From the NCBI RefSeq assembly GCF_001906925.1, contig NZ_MRWQ01000009.1, positions 1 through 64,000 on the forward strand: DNA of 64,000 nt, written 5' to 3'. Origin of the DNA: Domibacillus mangrovi. Its GTDB lineage: Bacteria > Bacillota > Bacilli > Bacillales > Domibacillaceae. The notes below the pieces were generated by a model. It was not told where the DNA came from and searched no databases. It saw only the letters and a list, made by a program, of their open reading frames with translations. Made by a program: the position numbers and the translations under genes. Shown here piece by piece: positions 29,703 to 40,067 of this stretch (position 1 is the first letter of the stretch; each line of letters begins with the position of its first letter).

Positions 29703-29816
29703 AGCCGGCGGATGGTGCAGTCCGGTTTACTCAAAGCGTACAATCACAATTGGGTGGTACCACAGGAAGAGACAATTCTCTCCTGTCCCATATTTTGGGG
29801 CGGGGGTTTTTTCATT
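29703..29816 (+). promoter_or_regulatory. Abbreviated T-box leader of leuS
   Basis: The T-box GGGTGGTACCAC (from 29752) and a terminator (CCTGTCCC/GGGGCGGG plus T run, up to about 29816) are present. The T-box UGGU would match the NCCA end of tRNA-Leu. The usual stem I with specifier loop and AGUA/GA motifs is not found upstream. Only a small CCGG/CCGG hairpin and the phrase TTTACTCAAAG precede it. Confidence 0.75.
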
Positions 29817-29851
29817 TGTAGATTACATAAGATGGAAGGCAGGTTCAACGA

Positions 29852-32263
29852 ATGAATTTCGATCATAAGAAAATTGAACAGAAATGGCAGCAATACTGGG
29901 AGCAAAATAAAACATTTAAAACGAACGAAGAACTAGAAAAACCGAAATTTTATGCGCTTGATATGTTTCCATATCCATCTGGTGCAGGACTTCACGTTGG
30001 CCATCCGGAAGGATACACAGCAACGGATATTTTAAGCCGTTTCAAACGGATGCAGGGCTACAACGTCCTTCATCCGATGGGCTGGGATGCATTCGGGCTT
30101 CCAGCAGAGCAGTACGCGCTTGATACGGGAAATGATCCTGCTGAATTTACGGAACAGAACATTGACAATTTCCGCCGTCAAATTAAATCACTTGGTTTTT
30201 CCTATGACTGGGACCGTGAAATTAACACGACAGATCCGAATTATTATAAATGGACGCAGTGGATTTTTTTACAATTGTATAAAAAAGATCTCGCGTACGT
30301 TGATGAAGTACCCGTTAATTGGTGCCCAGCGTTAGGTACAGTACTTGCGAACGAAGAAGTCATTGACGGAAAATCAGAGCGGGGCGGTCATCCTGTCGAG
30401 CGCCGTCCGATGCGTCAATGGATACTGAAAATCACGAAATATGCGGATCGTTTAATTGAAGATTTAGACGAGCTTGACTGGCCGGAAAGCATTAAAGAAA
30501 TGCAACGTAATTGGATCGGCCGCTCTGAAGGTGCTGAAGTAACATTTGCGATTAACGGATACGATGAGAGGTTCAAGGTCTTCACGACGCGTCCAGATAC
30601 ATTGTTTGGTGCAACGTATGCGGTACTGGCGCCTGAACATCCATTTGTTGATAAAATAACGACAGCGGAGCAAAAATCAGCAGTTGAAGCATATGTGAAT
30701 CAAGTAAAGTCAAAAAGTGATCTTGAGCGTACAGATCTTGCAAAAGACAAAACAGGGGTATTCACAGGGGCATATGCAGTCAATCCAGCCAATGGCGAGA
30801 AAATGCCGATTTGGATTGCCGATTATGTATTGATCACATACGGAACAGGCGCAATTATGGCCGTACCTGCGCATGATGAACGAGACTATGAATTTGCGAA
30901 GAAATTTGAACTGCCGATTACAGAAGTCGTGGCCGGCGGAAATGTCGAAGAAGCAGCTTATTCTGGCGATGGGAAGCATGTGAATTCTGGCTTCTTGAAC
31001 GGATTAAATAAAGAAGATAGTATTCAAGCGATGATTGAATGGCTTGAGAAAGAAGGAGTCGGCACGAAAAAGGTGACGTATCGTTTGCGCGACTGGCTGT
31101 TCAGCCGCCAGCGCTACTGGGGCGAGCCGATTCCAATTATTCATTGGGAAGATGGTACATCAACAGCCGTTCCAGAATCAGAACTGCCGCTCGTCTTGCC
31201 AAAAACAACGGAAATTCGTCCATCCGGCACAGGTGAGTCGCCGCTTGCAATCATTGAAAACTGGGTGAATGTTGTCGATCCAATAACAGGCAAAAAAGGA
31301 CGCCGTGAGACAAATACAATGCCGCAATGGGCAGGGAGCTGCTGGTATTATCTTCGATTTATTGATCCGGATAATACGGAAGCACTTGCTGATCCGGAAA
31401 AATTAAAACGGTGGCTGCCAGTTGATATTTACATCGGCGGCGCAGAGCATGCCGTTCTTCATCTTCTGTATGCGCGTTTTTGGCATAAAGTATTGTATGA
31501 TCTTGGGGTAGTTCATACGAAAGAGCCGTTCCAGAAATTGTTCAACCAAGGCATGATACTTGGTGAAAATAATGAAAAAATGAGTAAATCAAAAGGAAAC
31601 GTTGTGAATCCAGATCAAATCGTTGAAAGCCATGGTGCAGATACATTGCGTTTATATGAGATGTTCATGGGACCGCTCGATGCTTCTGTTGCGTGGAGTA
31701 CAACCGGTCTTGACGGTGCACGCCGATTCCTCGATCGAATTTGGCGCTTATTCGTAACAGACGATGGATCATTGACTGAAAAAGTGATAGAAAGCGGTAC
31801 AGAGCTTGAAAAAGTGTATCATCAAACGGTGAAAAAAGTGACGGATGACTATGAGGGCCTTCATTTTAATACGGCGATTTCACAAATGATGGTGTTTGTG
31901 AATGAAGCGAATAAAGCAGAAACGATCCCAGCTGATTTTGCGTCTGGTTTTGTGAAATTATTGGCGCCGCTTGCACCCCATCTGGCAGAAGAATTGTGGG
32001 AAAAGCTTGGTCATACTGAAACGGTAACGTATGAAGCGTGGCCAACATTTGATGAATCGAAGCTAATCGATGATGAAGTGGAGATTGTGATTCAGTTAAA
32101 TGGAAAACTACGGACGAAATTAATGGTTTCAAAAGATGCAACGAAGGAACAAATGGAAGAGATGGCACTGGCGGATGAAAAATTCAAGGAAGATCTTGTT
32201 GGCAAGACGATACGTAAAGTGATTGCCGTTCCAGGAAAACTTGTGAACGTGGTGGCTAATTAA
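29852..32263 (+). CDS. leuS: Leucyl-tRNA synthetase LeuS
   Basis: This class I synthetase of 803 aa has a HIGH-type motif HVGH at residues 48-51 and KMSKS at 576-580. A CP1 editing domain lies between them, with TTRPDTLFG (Thr-rich peptide) and [12 protein letters not shown]. The tail has the anticodon-binding and C-terminal domains. A weak AGGCAGG site precedes ATG 29852. Confidence 0.98.
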   Translation: MNFDHKKIEQKWQQYWEQNKTFKTNEELEKPKFYALDMFPYPSGAGLHVGHPEGYTATDILSRFKRMQGYNVLHPMGWDAFGLPAEQYALDTGNDPAEFTEQNIDNFRRQIKSLGFSYDWDREINTTDPNYYKWTQWIFLQLYKKDLAYVDEVPVNWCPALGTVLANEEVIDGKSERGGHPVERRPMRQWILKITKYADRLIEDLDELDWPESIKEMQRNWIGRSEGAEVTFAINGYDERFKVFTTRPDTLFGATYAVLAPEHPFVDKITTAEQKSAVEAYVNQVKSKSDLERTDLAKDKTGVFTGAYAVNPANGEKMPIWIADYVLITYGTGAIMAVPAHDERDYEFAKKFELPITEVVAGGNVEEAAYSGDGKHVNSGFLNGLNKEDSIQAMIEWLEKEGVGTKKVTYRLRDWLFSRQRYWGEPIPIIHWEDGTSTAVPESELPLVLPKTTEIRPSGTGESPLAIIENWVNVVDPITGKKGRRETNTMPQWAGSCWYYLRFIDPDNTEALADPEKLKRWLPVDIYIGGAEHAVLHLLYARFWHKVLYDLGVVHTKEPFQKLFNQGMILGENNEKMSKSKGNVVNPDQIVESHGADTLRLYEMFMGPLDASVAWSTTGLDGARRFLDRIWRLFVTDDGSLTEKVIESGTELEKVYHQTVKKVTDDYEGLHFNTAISQMMVFVNEANKAETIPADFASGFVKLLAPLAPHLAEELWEKLGHTETVTYEAWPTFDESKLIDDEVEIVIQLNGKLRTKLMVSKDATKEQMEEMALADEKFKEDLVGKTIRKVIAVPGKLVNVVAN

Positions 32264-32272
32264 TTTGAAGGG

Positions 32273-32587
32273 ATGATGAAAGTGATTCCAACGATTACAG
32301 CAGAAGAAGTAAGACAAAAGGTTGAAAATGGAGAAAAAATTGAATTGATTGATGTACGTGAAGACGCAGAAGTGGCAGAAGGCATGATTCCTCAAGCGGA
32401 ACATATTGTCATGGGAACAATTCCTGACAACTTGGATCGCCTCGACAAAGAAACAGAATATATTATCATCTGCCGGTCAGGTAAGCGTAGCGAAAATGTA
32501 TCGCGCTATTTGATCGAAAATGGCTATAAAGCAACAAATATGACTGGTGGTATGCTTGAGTACACAGGTGAAATAGCACCGAAATAA
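32273..32587 (+). CDS. ytwF: Rhodanese-domain protein YtwF
   Basis: A single rhodanese domain of 104 aa with the active-site loop CRSGKRS (Cys67) and the CH2A-type segment LIDVREDAEV. It probably carries a sulfane sulfur to an unknown acceptor. It begins nine bases after leuS. Two consecutive ATG codons make the start uncertain by one residue. Confidence 0.9.
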   Translation: MMKVIPTITAEEVRQKVENGEKIELIDVREDAEVAEGMIPQAEHIVMGTIPDNLDRLDKETEYIIICRSGKRSENVSRYLIENGYKATNMTGGMLEYTGEIAPK

Positions 32588-32593
32588 AAAAGA

Positions 32594-32633
32594 AAAAAGA
32601 GACTGTGCGATTTTTTTGCAACGTCTCTTTTTT
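32594..32633. terminator. Terminator after ytwF (also faces ytfP)
   Basis: AAAAGAGAC and GTCTCTTTT pair over an 18-base loop, with A and T runs on both sides; the genes are convergent. Confidence 0.8.
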
Positions 32634-32641
32634 ACATTTCA

Positions 32642-33910
32642 TCATGAAAAAAGGGATTTACTTACGAAAGCGGCATTCGTGCCAGCGATGTGACCAGTAA
32701 TGAGTGCAGAAGTAATGTTGTAGCCGCCCGTGTAGCCATGAATATCAATAATTTCCCCGCAGAAAAAAAGGCCAGGTTTTTTTTTCGAAGCCATCGTTTT
32801 CGGTTCGATTTCTTTTACAGATACGCCGCCCCCAGTGACAAATGCTTTTTCAATCGGCAGTGTGCCGTTTACGGCTATTTTAAATGATTTCATCAAGGAA
32901 GCGAGTTCACGAATCGCACTGTCTGTCATTTGATTTCCAGGTGTATCTAAATCAATGTTTGTACGTTCAAGCAAAAAGTGCAAATAACGTTCTGGAAGAA
33001 GACCTTTCAAGCTGTTCTTTATTGCTTTTTTTGGCTCTTCTTTTAAGCATTTGCGAATGTGGACGCCTGCTTCATGTTCATTGCCGTCTGGCCATGCGTC
33101 AATGGACATATAGACAGGAGATCCATTTTTCTTTAATTCTTTCACGACGAATTGGCTGCATCTAAGCGCTGCAGGGCCCGATAATCCGAAATGTGTAAAG
33201 AGCATATCCATTCGGTGCGTCACGAGCGGTTTTCCCTTTTTATTTAACACGGATAAGCCGACGTCACGAAGCGCCAGCCCTTGCATGGAACGATTGACAA
33301 TAAATGGTTCTTTTGATGTAATCGGAACTTCTGTCGGAAATAGCTCTGTTATCGTATGTCCGGCGCGTTCTGCCCACGGATACCCATCCCCCGTTGATCC
33401 AGTTTGCGGAACCGCTTTGCCTCCGGTTGCGAGTACAACAGCCCCGGCGCGAATTTCTTCACCAGATTTGAGCCGGACACCGATCATTCGGTCGTCACTC
33501 ATCAATAATTTTTTCACAGGTGATTCAAGGCGCAAATCTACACGAAGACGTTTTAGTTCATCAAGCAGTGCCTCAACAACATCTTGCGCCCGATCCGACA
33601 CGGGAAACATACGGCCATGATCTTCTTCTTTTAATTTTACACCAAGATTTTCAAAAAAGCGGATAATGTCTTCATTGCTGAAGACAGAAAAGGCACTGTA
33701 CAAAAATCGTCCATTGCCGGGGATATGGCGAATGATTTCTTCCACGGGCAGCCGGTTTGTCACATTACATCGGCCGCCGCCAGAAATTTGCAATTTGTTT
33801 CCCGGTTTTTTCCCTTTATCAATTAACAGTGTGCGTGCACCCGCGCGGCCAGCTGCAATCGCCGCCATCAGTCCAGCGGGCCCACCGCCTACAATGATTA
33901 CGTCGTACAT
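32642..33910 (-). CDS. ytfP: FAD-dependent oxidoreductase YtfP (HI0933/BaiN family)
   Basis: An N-terminal dinucleotide fold [20 protein letters not shown] is followed by [14 protein letters not shown], a family hallmark. The C terminus carries [13 protein letters not shown] and [19 protein letters not shown]. The length is 422 aa. The substrate is unknown. It is a monocistronic minus-strand gene between plus-strand genes. Confidence 0.9.
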   Translation of the reverse strand: MYDVIIVGGGPAGLMAAIAAGRAGARTLLIDKGKKPGNKLQISGGGRCNVTNRLPVEEIIRHIPGNGRFLYSAFSVFSNEDIIRFFENLGVKLKEEDHGRMFPVSDRAQDVVEALLDELKRLRVDLRLESPVKKLLMSDDRMIGVRLKSGEEIRAGAVVLATGGKAVPQTGSTGDGYPWAERAGHTITELFPTEVPITSKEPFIVNRSMQGLALRDVGLSVLNKKGKPLVTHRMDMLFTHFGLSGPAALRCSQFVVKELKKNGSPVYMSIDAWPDGNEHEAGVHIRKCLKEEPKKAIKNSLKGLLPERYLHFLLERTNIDLDTPGNQMTDSAIRELASLMKSFKIAVNGTLPIEKAFVTGGGVSVKEIEPKTMASKKKPGLFFCGEIIDIHGYTGGYNITSALITGHIAGTNAAFVSKSLFS

Positions 33911-34030
33911 AACGTCATCTCCTAATTCAAACTTTGTTCATTATAGCAGACACGAAAAAAATTGTCAGAAACAAATGAAAGAGTTACACTATTAATTGTT
34001 GCTCTATCTATAAGAATGAGGGATTAAACG

Positions 34031-35653
34031 ATGTCATCCAATTTAATACGCGGAACGTTTATTTTAACGCTCGGAACGTTCATCTCAAAGTTTCTTGGTC
34101 TATTTTATGTTATTCCGTTTTACAAAATTATTGGTGGAGACGAAGCGGCTGCTTTGTATAGTTATGGCTACGTGCCATATACGATCTTTATTAGCATTGC
34201 GACGGCAGGCGTACCGCTTGCTGTATCTAAGTACATAGCGAAATATAATGCGATTGAAGAATACGCAGTCGGCCGAAAGCTGTTTAAATCTGGACTTGTG
34301 ATGATGATGATGACGGGTTTAATCGCTTTTGCGGTCATGTATTCTTTCGCACCGTTTTTTGCACAACTATCGCTTTCTGGAGAAGAAACGACGTACACAA
34401 TTGATCAGGTCGCAACGGTTATTCGTGCCGTCAGCTTTGCGCTCATCCTCGTGCCATTTATGAGCTTGACACGAGGATTTTTTCAAGGGCATCAAACGAT
34501 GGGTCCATCTGCTGTATCAACGGTTGTTGAGCAAGTTGCCCGGATTGTATTTTTGCTTGCAGGAGCGTATATCGTTATTCATGTTCTAGGTGGATCAGTT
34601 GTTACAGCGATTAGCGTGGCAACATTTGCGGCGTTTATTGGCGCTATATTTGCTCTTCTGGTCTTAGTGTGGTATTTCTTCAAGCGGAAAAAACATTTTG
34701 ATAAGCTGCTGGAAAAAGATAAAGGGGAAGCGGACGTGTCACTTGTAGGCATGTATTCTGAAATTGTCCTGTACGCGATTCCATTTGTATTTGTCGGCAT
34801 AGCTATTCCGCTTTATCAGCTCATCGATCAAGTGACCTTTTCACGAGCCATGTCAGAAATTGGTCTAGAGGGTCAGGCAGTTGCGGCATTTGGTGTGTTG
34901 AACTTTAGTACGCAAAAACTAGTTATTATTCCTGTATCACTTGCAACCGCTTTTGCGATGGCACTTGTGCCGATGATGACCAGTTCATTTGTAAAAGGCG
35001 ATCATCATACTGTGAAACGACAGCTTGATCAAACATTTGAAGTATTGCTTTACTTAACGATACCGGCATCGGTTGGCATTGCGCTACTGGCAGAGCCGCT
35101 TTATACGGTGTTTTATGAACATAGCGAGCTTGGAACGGACGTACTTCGTGTCTATGCACCGGTGGCCATATTATTTGCACTTTTCTCAGTTACAGCAGCG
35201 ATTTTGCAAGGGATTAATGAGCAGCGATTTACGATTTTAAGTTTATTGACAGGTATTTTAGTGAAACTATCCCTGAATATTCCGCTTATTAAAATGTTTG
35301 AAACAGAAGGGGCAGTCTATGCAACAGCGCTCGGATTTGGGTCATCGATTATGATTAACTTATTTGTTATTCGTTACTTTGCCGGCTATTCACTCCGCTC
35401 GATCGGGAAAAAAATCAGCATGATTGTTCTGTTTAATGGGGTGATGTCCATTGTCGTGCTCAGTCTATACGGCTTATTGTCACTCGTTCTTTCTACAGCT
35501 TCATTATGGCCGTCTTTCTTGATGATTATCATTTGCGGAGTTGCGGGAGCGATTGTGTATTTTGCTTTAAGTAGCAAAACAGGGCTTTTAGATACGTTGT
35601 TCGGCTCACGCTTGGATGGAATTAAACGAAAACTTCGCTTGAAAAAAGCTTAA
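34031..35653 (+). CDS. ytgP: Lipid II flippase-like protein YtgP (MurJ/MOP superfamily)
   Basis: A 540-aa polytopic membrane protein with about 14 hydrophobic segments and the MOP start SSNLIRGTFILTLGTFISKF. YtgP of B. subtilis is a MurJ-type flippase moving lipid II across the membrane, redundant with Amj. The C terminus is a basic tail (GIKRKLRLKKA). It precedes the ytzG pseudouridine synthase by 20 bases. Confidence 0.9.
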   Translation: MSSNLIRGTFILTLGTFISKFLGLFYVIPFYKIIGGDEAAALYSYGYVPYTIFISIATAGVPLAVSKYIAKYNAIEEYAVGRKLFKSGLVMMMMTGLIAFAVMYSFAPFFAQLSLSGEETTYTIDQVATVIRAVSFALILVPFMSLTRGFFQGHQTMGPSAVSTVVEQVARIVFLLAGAYIVIHVLGGSVVTAISVATFAAFIGAIFALLVLVWYFFKRKKHFDKLLEKDKGEADVSLVGMYSEIVLYAIPFVFVGIAIPLYQLIDQVTFSRAMSEIGLEGQAVAAFGVLNFSTQKLVIIPVSLATAFAMALVPMMTSSFVKGDHHTVKRQLDQTFEVLLYLTIPASVGIALLAEPLYTVFYEHSELGTDVLRVYAPVAILFALFSVTAAILQGINEQRFTILSLLTGILVKLSLNIPLIKMFETEGAVYATALGFGSSIMINLFVIRYFAGYSLRSIGKKISMIVLFNGVMSIVVLSLYGLLSLVLSTASLWPSFLMIIICGVAGAIVYFALSSKTGLLDTLFGSRLDGIKRKLRLKKA

Positions 35654-35673
35654 TTTTAGAAAAGAGGAACGAT

Positions 35674-36384
35674 ATGCGTCTTGATAAAATGCTTGCAAAC
35701 TCAGGGATTGGCACGCGAAAAGAAGTGAAAAAGTTGCTTAAAGACGGCGGTGTAACAGTAAATGGATCGATGGTGAAAGATGCGAAAATCCATGTGGACC
35801 CGGCTGTGGATAAAGTCTATCTGTTCGATGAACCTGTACGGTACCGTGAATTTATTTATTTAATGATGAATAAGCCGGATGGTGTTGTGTCGGCAACAGA
35901 AGATAAACGTGATGAAACGGTCATTGACTTACTTGATGAGTCTCACAAGCATTTCGAGCCGCATCCGGTTGGAAGGCTTGATAAAGATACAGAAGGCATG
36001 CTTCTGCTAACGAATGATGGACAGTTATCTCACAGCCTGCTGTCACCGAAGCGACATGTAGGAAAAACATATTTTGCTCAAATAAAAGGGAATGTAACAG
36101 AGGAAGATGTGCACGCTTTTGATAAAGGTGTGACATTGGAAGATGGCTATGTAACGAAGCCAGCTAAACTCATCATATTATCGAGCGGGGCTGAATCTGA
36201 AATCGAACTGACGATTACAGAAGGGAAGTTCCATCAAGTGAAACGTATGTTTATAGCCGTTGATAAAGAAGTGCTATATTTGAAGCGTTTATCGATGGGG
36301 CCGCTAGCACTTGATGAATCACTTGAACTAGGTGAATACAGGGAACTGACTGAAGAAGAGGTAAGGATCTTAAAAGGAAACTAA
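35674..36384 (+). CDS. ytzG: rRNA pseudouridine synthase, RsuA family (YtzG)
   Basis: An N-terminal S4 domain (MRLDKMLANSGIGTRKEV) is followed by a catalytic domain with the aspartate motif GRLDKDTEGMLLLTNDG. RsuA of E. coli modifies U516 of 16S rRNA and the same site is likely here. The length is 236 aa. AGAGGAACG precedes the start. Confidence 0.92.
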   Translation: MRLDKMLANSGIGTRKEVKKLLKDGGVTVNGSMVKDAKIHVDPAVDKVYLFDEPVRYREFIYLMMNKPDGVVSATEDKRDETVIDLLDESHKHFEPHPVGRLDKDTEGMLLLTNDGQLSHSLLSPKRHVGKTYFAQIKGNVTEEDVHAFDKGVTLEDGYVTKPAKLIILSSGAESEIELTITEGKFHQVKRMFIAVDKEVLYLKRLSMGPLALDESLELGEYRELTEEEVRILKGN

Positions 36385-36421
36385 AAAAACGGCTGCCCGC
36401 ATCGTGGACAGCTGTTTTTTA
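36385..36421 (+). terminator. Terminator after ytzG
   Basis: ACGGCTGCCC pairs imperfectly with GGACAGCTGT, followed by TTTT. Confidence 0.82.
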
Positions 36422-36432
36422 GTATGAAAGGG

Positions 36433-36654
36433 TTATGATGTCATTCTCACCTTTTTTTCTGTCGTTGTCCATTTTCCGCGTGTTGGACTAAAGACGAGCT
36501 CATTATAAGCCAGTACATTTAAATCGCGTTGAATGGTGCGCGGGGTGATGCCAAACTCATCTACAATATCCTGTGTTGTCACAGTACCATTTTCTTTAAT
36601 ATACATGTAGACGGATTTAATGCGATTCAGCATCCGATTTGTAGTCGGTTTCAA
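36433..36654 (-). CDS. ytzE: DeoR-type HTH regulator YtzE (short)
   Basis: A 73-aa protein that is essentially a single DeoR-type winged helix: MLNRIKSVYMYIKENGTVTTQDIVDEF, then the recognition part GITPRTIQRDLNVL. It has no sugar-phosphate sensor domain. Its upstream region holds two spaced TGTC...GACA palindromes, which could be its own operators. Confidence 0.85.
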   Translation of the reverse strand: MKPTTNRMLNRIKSVYMYIKENGTVTTQDIVDEFGITPRTIQRDLNVLAYNELVFSPTRGKWTTTEKKVRMTS

Positions 36655-36726
36655 AAAACCACTCCCTCATCTTTTTTCCCTGAGGCATAACAACAGACGG
36701 CAACAATGATCCTATCAATTATAATA

Positions 36727-36788
36727 AAGTGTCTCAGACATCTCCTTTGCAAAGTAGTGTAAAGTGTCTGACAATTAAAGTGTACTGT
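36727..36788. promoter_or_regulatory. Two spaced TGTC...GACA palindromes upstream of ytzE
   Basis: AAAGTGTCTCAGACA (to 36740) and AAAGTGTCTGACA (to 36773), with a third partial AAAGTGTAC at 36777, lie in the 326-bp ytzE-pepV gap. The first touches a TATAAT readable on both strands. They look like operators for a small dimeric repressor. Confidence 0.4.
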
Positions 36789-36880
36789 ATTTAAGCTTAT
36801 TTTGCTAGAAAAAAGGTTGAATTTACACTTTATTTACTCTTTTTTAATGATATTATGCCTTTAATCGGAAAATAACACTG

Positions 36881-36911
36881 ATTGTAAATATATATTCAGA
36901 AGATTTACAAT
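36881..36911. promoter_or_regulatory. Inverted repeat ATTGTAAAT / ATTTACAAT upstream of pepV
   Basis: A perfect 9-bp inverted repeat with a 13-base spacer, 70 bases before the pepV start. The wide spacer and AT-rich arms suggest a protein-binding site rather than an RNA hairpin. Confidence 0.35.
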
Positions 36912-36980
36912 TTATTGAATAAATGTGAATTTGGTTTGTTCATACATTCCGTTGTAAAATAAAAACAAGGAGGAATTGCT

Positions 36981-38402
36981 GTGAATAATATAAACTGGAT
37001 GGACGAAATACTGGAGCGGCGTGATGAATTTATAGCTGATCTTCAGAAGCTTATTCAAATTCCGAGTGTTAAAACGGAACAGGGGACAAAAAAAGCACCG
37101 TTTGGAACTCACGTAAAAGATGCACTTGATTATATGCTTTTACTCGGTGAAAAAGATGGATTTACAATAAAAAATACAGGAAATGTGGCCGGTCACCTAG
37201 AAATGGGCTCAGGAGATGGACTTATTGGGGTATTATGCCACGTTGATGTTGTACCGGCAGGGGATGGCTGGACGCGTGAACCATTTGGTGGAGAACTCGA
37301 ATCGGGTAAAATATTTGGCCGGGGGGCGATTGATGATAAAGGACCAACAATCGCCGCTTATTACGCGATGAAAATTGTAAAAGAGCTCGGCATTCCACTT
37401 GAAAAAAGAGTAAGGATGATTATTGGCACCGATGAAGAAAGTGACTGGCAATGTGTCGAGCGTTATTTTGAATCGGAAGAAATGCCGGATATTGGCTTTG
37501 CCCCAGATGCAGATTTCCCTATTATTTTTGCAGAAAAAGGAATTGCTGATGTACAGATCACGCTTTCATTGCCAGTGCCGGGTGAGGCGGCTGTTACGAT
37601 GATCGCATTTGAAGCTGGAAAAAGGTATAATATGGTTCCTGATTTTGCCCGTGCATCTTTATTAATCGATCAAAATCATACACTTTTCTTGCAAAACTAC
37701 ACAGAATATATAAATAAGGCCAATCTTGAAGGCCATTATCATATTCAAAACGGTGTTGTTGTTCTTGAATTGAAAGGAACATCTGTACATGCAATGGAGC
37801 CGGATTTCGGACAAAATGCTGCGCTCATGTTAGCTAAATTTTTGAGCAATCAGCGTCTTGATGCAGCATCTATTGCTTATATTGACTTTATGAAACGTTA
37901 TTTCGATGGTGACACCCGCGGACGGGCACTCGAGATTGCGGCGACGGATCTTGAAATGGGTGACGTCACGGTGAATGCAGCGATTTTTCGTTATGAAAAA
38001 GGGAAGTCTGCTCAAATTGGCGTAAATGTGCGTTATCCGGCATCGTTTTCATTTAATGAAGAAATACAAAAGCTGAAAAAGAGGATTCAAAAAGAAAAAG
38101 CGGAATTGTCTGTTATATCAAACAGTGAACCTCATTATGTTCATCCGGATGATCCGTTTATTGAAACATTGAAGCGTGTATATGAAGATGAGACAGGAAA
38201 AAAGGCCGTTCTGCTGTCAATAGGTGGCGGGACGTACGCACGAGCTTTGAAAACGGGTGTCGCATTCGGTGCGCTGTTCCCGGGACGTCCAGATGTCGCA
38301 CATCAAAAAGATGAATATGCTTTTATAGGAGACTTATTTCAAGCTGCGGCGATTTATGCGCGGACGATAGTGGAACTGGCAGGCAAGAAAGAGAAAGAAT
38401 GA
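36981..38402 (+). CDS. pepV: Dipeptidase PepV (M20 family)
   Basis: A zinc metallopeptidase of 473 aa with ligands in GVLCHVDVVPAG, the bridging Asp in GRGAIDDKGP, the general base and ligand in TDEESDW and a C-terminal His in RPDVAHQKDEYA. It hydrolyses dipeptides in the cytoplasm. It starts at GTG behind AAGGAGG. It faces the convergent ytkP. Confidence 0.95.
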   Translation: MNNINWMDEILERRDEFIADLQKLIQIPSVKTEQGTKKAPFGTHVKDALDYMLLLGEKDGFTIKNTGNVAGHLEMGSGDGLIGVLCHVDVVPAGDGWTREPFGGELESGKIFGRGAIDDKGPTIAAYYAMKIVKELGIPLEKRVRMIIGTDEESDWQCVERYFESEEMPDIGFAPDADFPIIFAEKGIADVQITLSLPVPGEAAVTMIAFEAGKRYNMVPDFARASLLIDQNHTLFLQNYTEYINKANLEGHYHIQNGVVVLELKGTSVHAMEPDFGQNAALMLAKFLSNQRLDAASIAYIDFMKRYFDGDTRGRALEIAATDLEMGDVTVNAAIFRYEKGKSAQIGVNVRYPASFSFNEEIQKLKKRIQKEKAELSVISNSEPHYVHPDDPFIETLKRVYEDETGKKAVLLSIGGGTYARALKTGVAFGALFPGRPDVAHQKDEYAFIGDLFQAAAIYARTIVELAGKKEKE

Positions 38403-38411
38403 CGTATAGTA

Positions 38412-38446
38412 AAAGATGCCCCCTTTTTATTCAAAAGGGGATCCAT
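38412..38446 (-). terminator. Hairpin between pepV and ytkP
   Basis: CCCCTTTT and AAAAGGGG pair around five bases. Minus-strand sequence after the stem (CATCTTTT) fits ytkP termination moderately well. Confidence 0.6.
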
Positions 38447-38447
38447 C

Positions 38448-39383
38448 TTAGTCTATATATTGAAAAACGTCTGTTGATAAGTATCGTTCACCGGTATCCG
38501 GTGCAATACAGATAACGATGTCGTCTTTCGATAATGTTTTCGCCACTTCAATAGCTGCAAAACATGTTGCACCTCCGGAAGGGCCGATTAAAATACCTTC
38601 TTCTGCGGCTAAGCGGCGTGTAATAGTGTAGGCGTCATCATCTTCAATTTTAAAAATGGAGTCGTACACATCGATGTTTAGTGTTTTTGGAACGAAGCCA
38701 GGGCTTGTACCAACGAGTTTATGTTTACCTGGCTTACCGCCTGATAAGACAGGAGATCCTGCTGGCTCGACGACGTGTACTGTTAAATCGGGATACACCT
38801 TCTTTAATTCTTCACCCGTACCTGTAATGGTGCCGCCTGTTCCGGAGCTGGCAATAAATGAGGCAAAGTTCTTTCCAATTTGGTCAACGGCATCGATAAT
38901 TTCAGCTGATGTCGTGCCGCGGTGAGCATCTGGATTTGCGGGATTATCAAATTGCATGGGAATATAGCTGCCGGGAATATCTTTCGCCAGTTCCATCGCT
39001 TTTTCGATTGATCCCATCATTTTTTTATCGCCCGGTGTTAACACGACTTCAGCGCCGTATGCTTTTAAAATATTGATTCGCTCTTTCGTCATTGTATCAG
39101 GCATAACGAGAATAGATTTATACCCTCGAGCTGCGGCATTCATTGCAATGCCAATACCAGTGTTGCCGCTTGTCGGTTCGATAATGGTCGCACCGGGTGT
39201 CAGTTTTCCTGACTTTTCTGCTTCAATTATCATATTATAAGCAGCGCGGTCTTTTACGCTTCTGCTCGGGTTATAAAATTCTAATTTTACGTATACGTCC
39301 GCCCCGTGTTTAGGCGACAGACGCTGCAATTTGACGACAGGTGTATCGCCAATCAAATTTGCAATATTACGAACTACTTTCAT
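38448..39383 (-). CDS. ytkP: Cysteine synthase-like PLP enzyme YtkP
   Basis: A fold-type II PLP enzyme of the CysK family with 311 aa. The PLP lysine is Lys44 in NPSRSVKDRAA, with TSGNTGIGIA for substrate binding and SSGTGGTITG for phosphate binding. B. subtilis has several paralogues, and the physiological substrate of YtkP is not settled. It is a single gene with no sulfur genes nearby. Confidence 0.9.
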   Translation of the reverse strand: MKVVRNIANLIGDTPVVKLQRLSPKHGADVYVKLEFYNPSRSVKDRAAYNMIIEAEKSGKLTPGATIIEPTSGNTGIGIAMNAAARGYKSILVMPDTMTKERINILKAYGAEVVLTPGDKKMMGSIEKAMELAKDIPGSYIPMQFDNPANPDAHRGTTSAEIIDAVDQIGKNFASFIASSGTGGTITGTGEELKKVYPDLTVHVVEPAGSPVLSGGKPGKHKLVGTSPGFVPKTLNIDVYDSIFKIEDDDAYTITRRLAAEEGILIGPSGGATCFAAIEVAKTLSKDDIVICIAPDTGERYLSTDVFQYID

Positions 39384-39514
39384 TTAAAAGTCATCCTTTC
39401 TATACCTTTTATTAAATCACATCATTCAAATAAATCCAATCCATACACAATGATAAAAAAACATAAATGTTATACCTTTTTTTGTTAAACTAAAGATAGA
39501 TTCAGGAGGAAAAA

Positions 39515-40063
39515 ATGAAACCGCATTATTTTTTGGCGATTGTCATACCCGATGATATGAAAAAAGCTATTTTTCATGAAATGAAGCAGCATCACCTTCC
39601 TTTTAAGAAATTTACACATCCAGAAGATTATCATATTACATTAGCATTTATCGGTGATGCAGAAGAAAGATCACTTGAAGAAGTATGTGCCAGGCTGGAA
39701 GAATCGCTAAAAATGATACGCTCATTTCCACTAAGGCTTACTTCTTTTGGTACATTTGGTCTGCCAGCATCACCCCGTATTTTCTGGATAGGCACGGACG
39801 AACCGGAAGAATTATACCATTTGCAGTCCATTACTGTGAATATCTGCACAAAAGCGGGTTTCAAACTAGATGAAAGACCATACCGTCCTCATTTGACGAC
39901 GGCGAGAAAGTGGAATGTGGATCAGGCGTATACACCTGTTGCTGCACCAAAGTGGAAGGACATTACAGTCAATGAAGTAGCGTTATATGAAACAAATCGT
40001 TTGGAAGAGCCTAAATATACGAAGAAATGGTCATGCTTGTTAAACGAAACGAGAGAGGACTAA
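39515..40063 (+). CDS. ytlP: RNA 2',3'-cyclic phosphodiesterase YtlP (ThpR/LigT)
   Basis: A 2H phosphoesterase of 182 aa with both His-x-Thr motifs: H40-I-T in DYHITLAFIGD and HLT in RPHLTTARKW. These enzymes open 2',3'-cyclic phosphates on RNA. GGAGG precedes the start, and ytlQ follows after four bases. Confidence 0.92.
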   Translation: MKPHYFLAIVIPDDMKKAIFHEMKQHHLPFKKFTHPEDYHITLAFIGDAEERSLEEVCARLEESLKMIRSFPLRLTSFGTFGLPASPRIFWIGTDEPEELYHLQSITVNICTKAGFKLDERPYRPHLTTARKWNVDQAYTPVAAPKWKDITVNEVALYETNRLEEPKYTKKWSCLLNETRED

Positions 40064-40067
40064 TATC

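Noticed and set aside
33285-33620. 111-aa plus-strand frame inside ytfP
   Set aside because: Ser/Thr/Pro-rich antisense shadow of a conserved flavoprotein.
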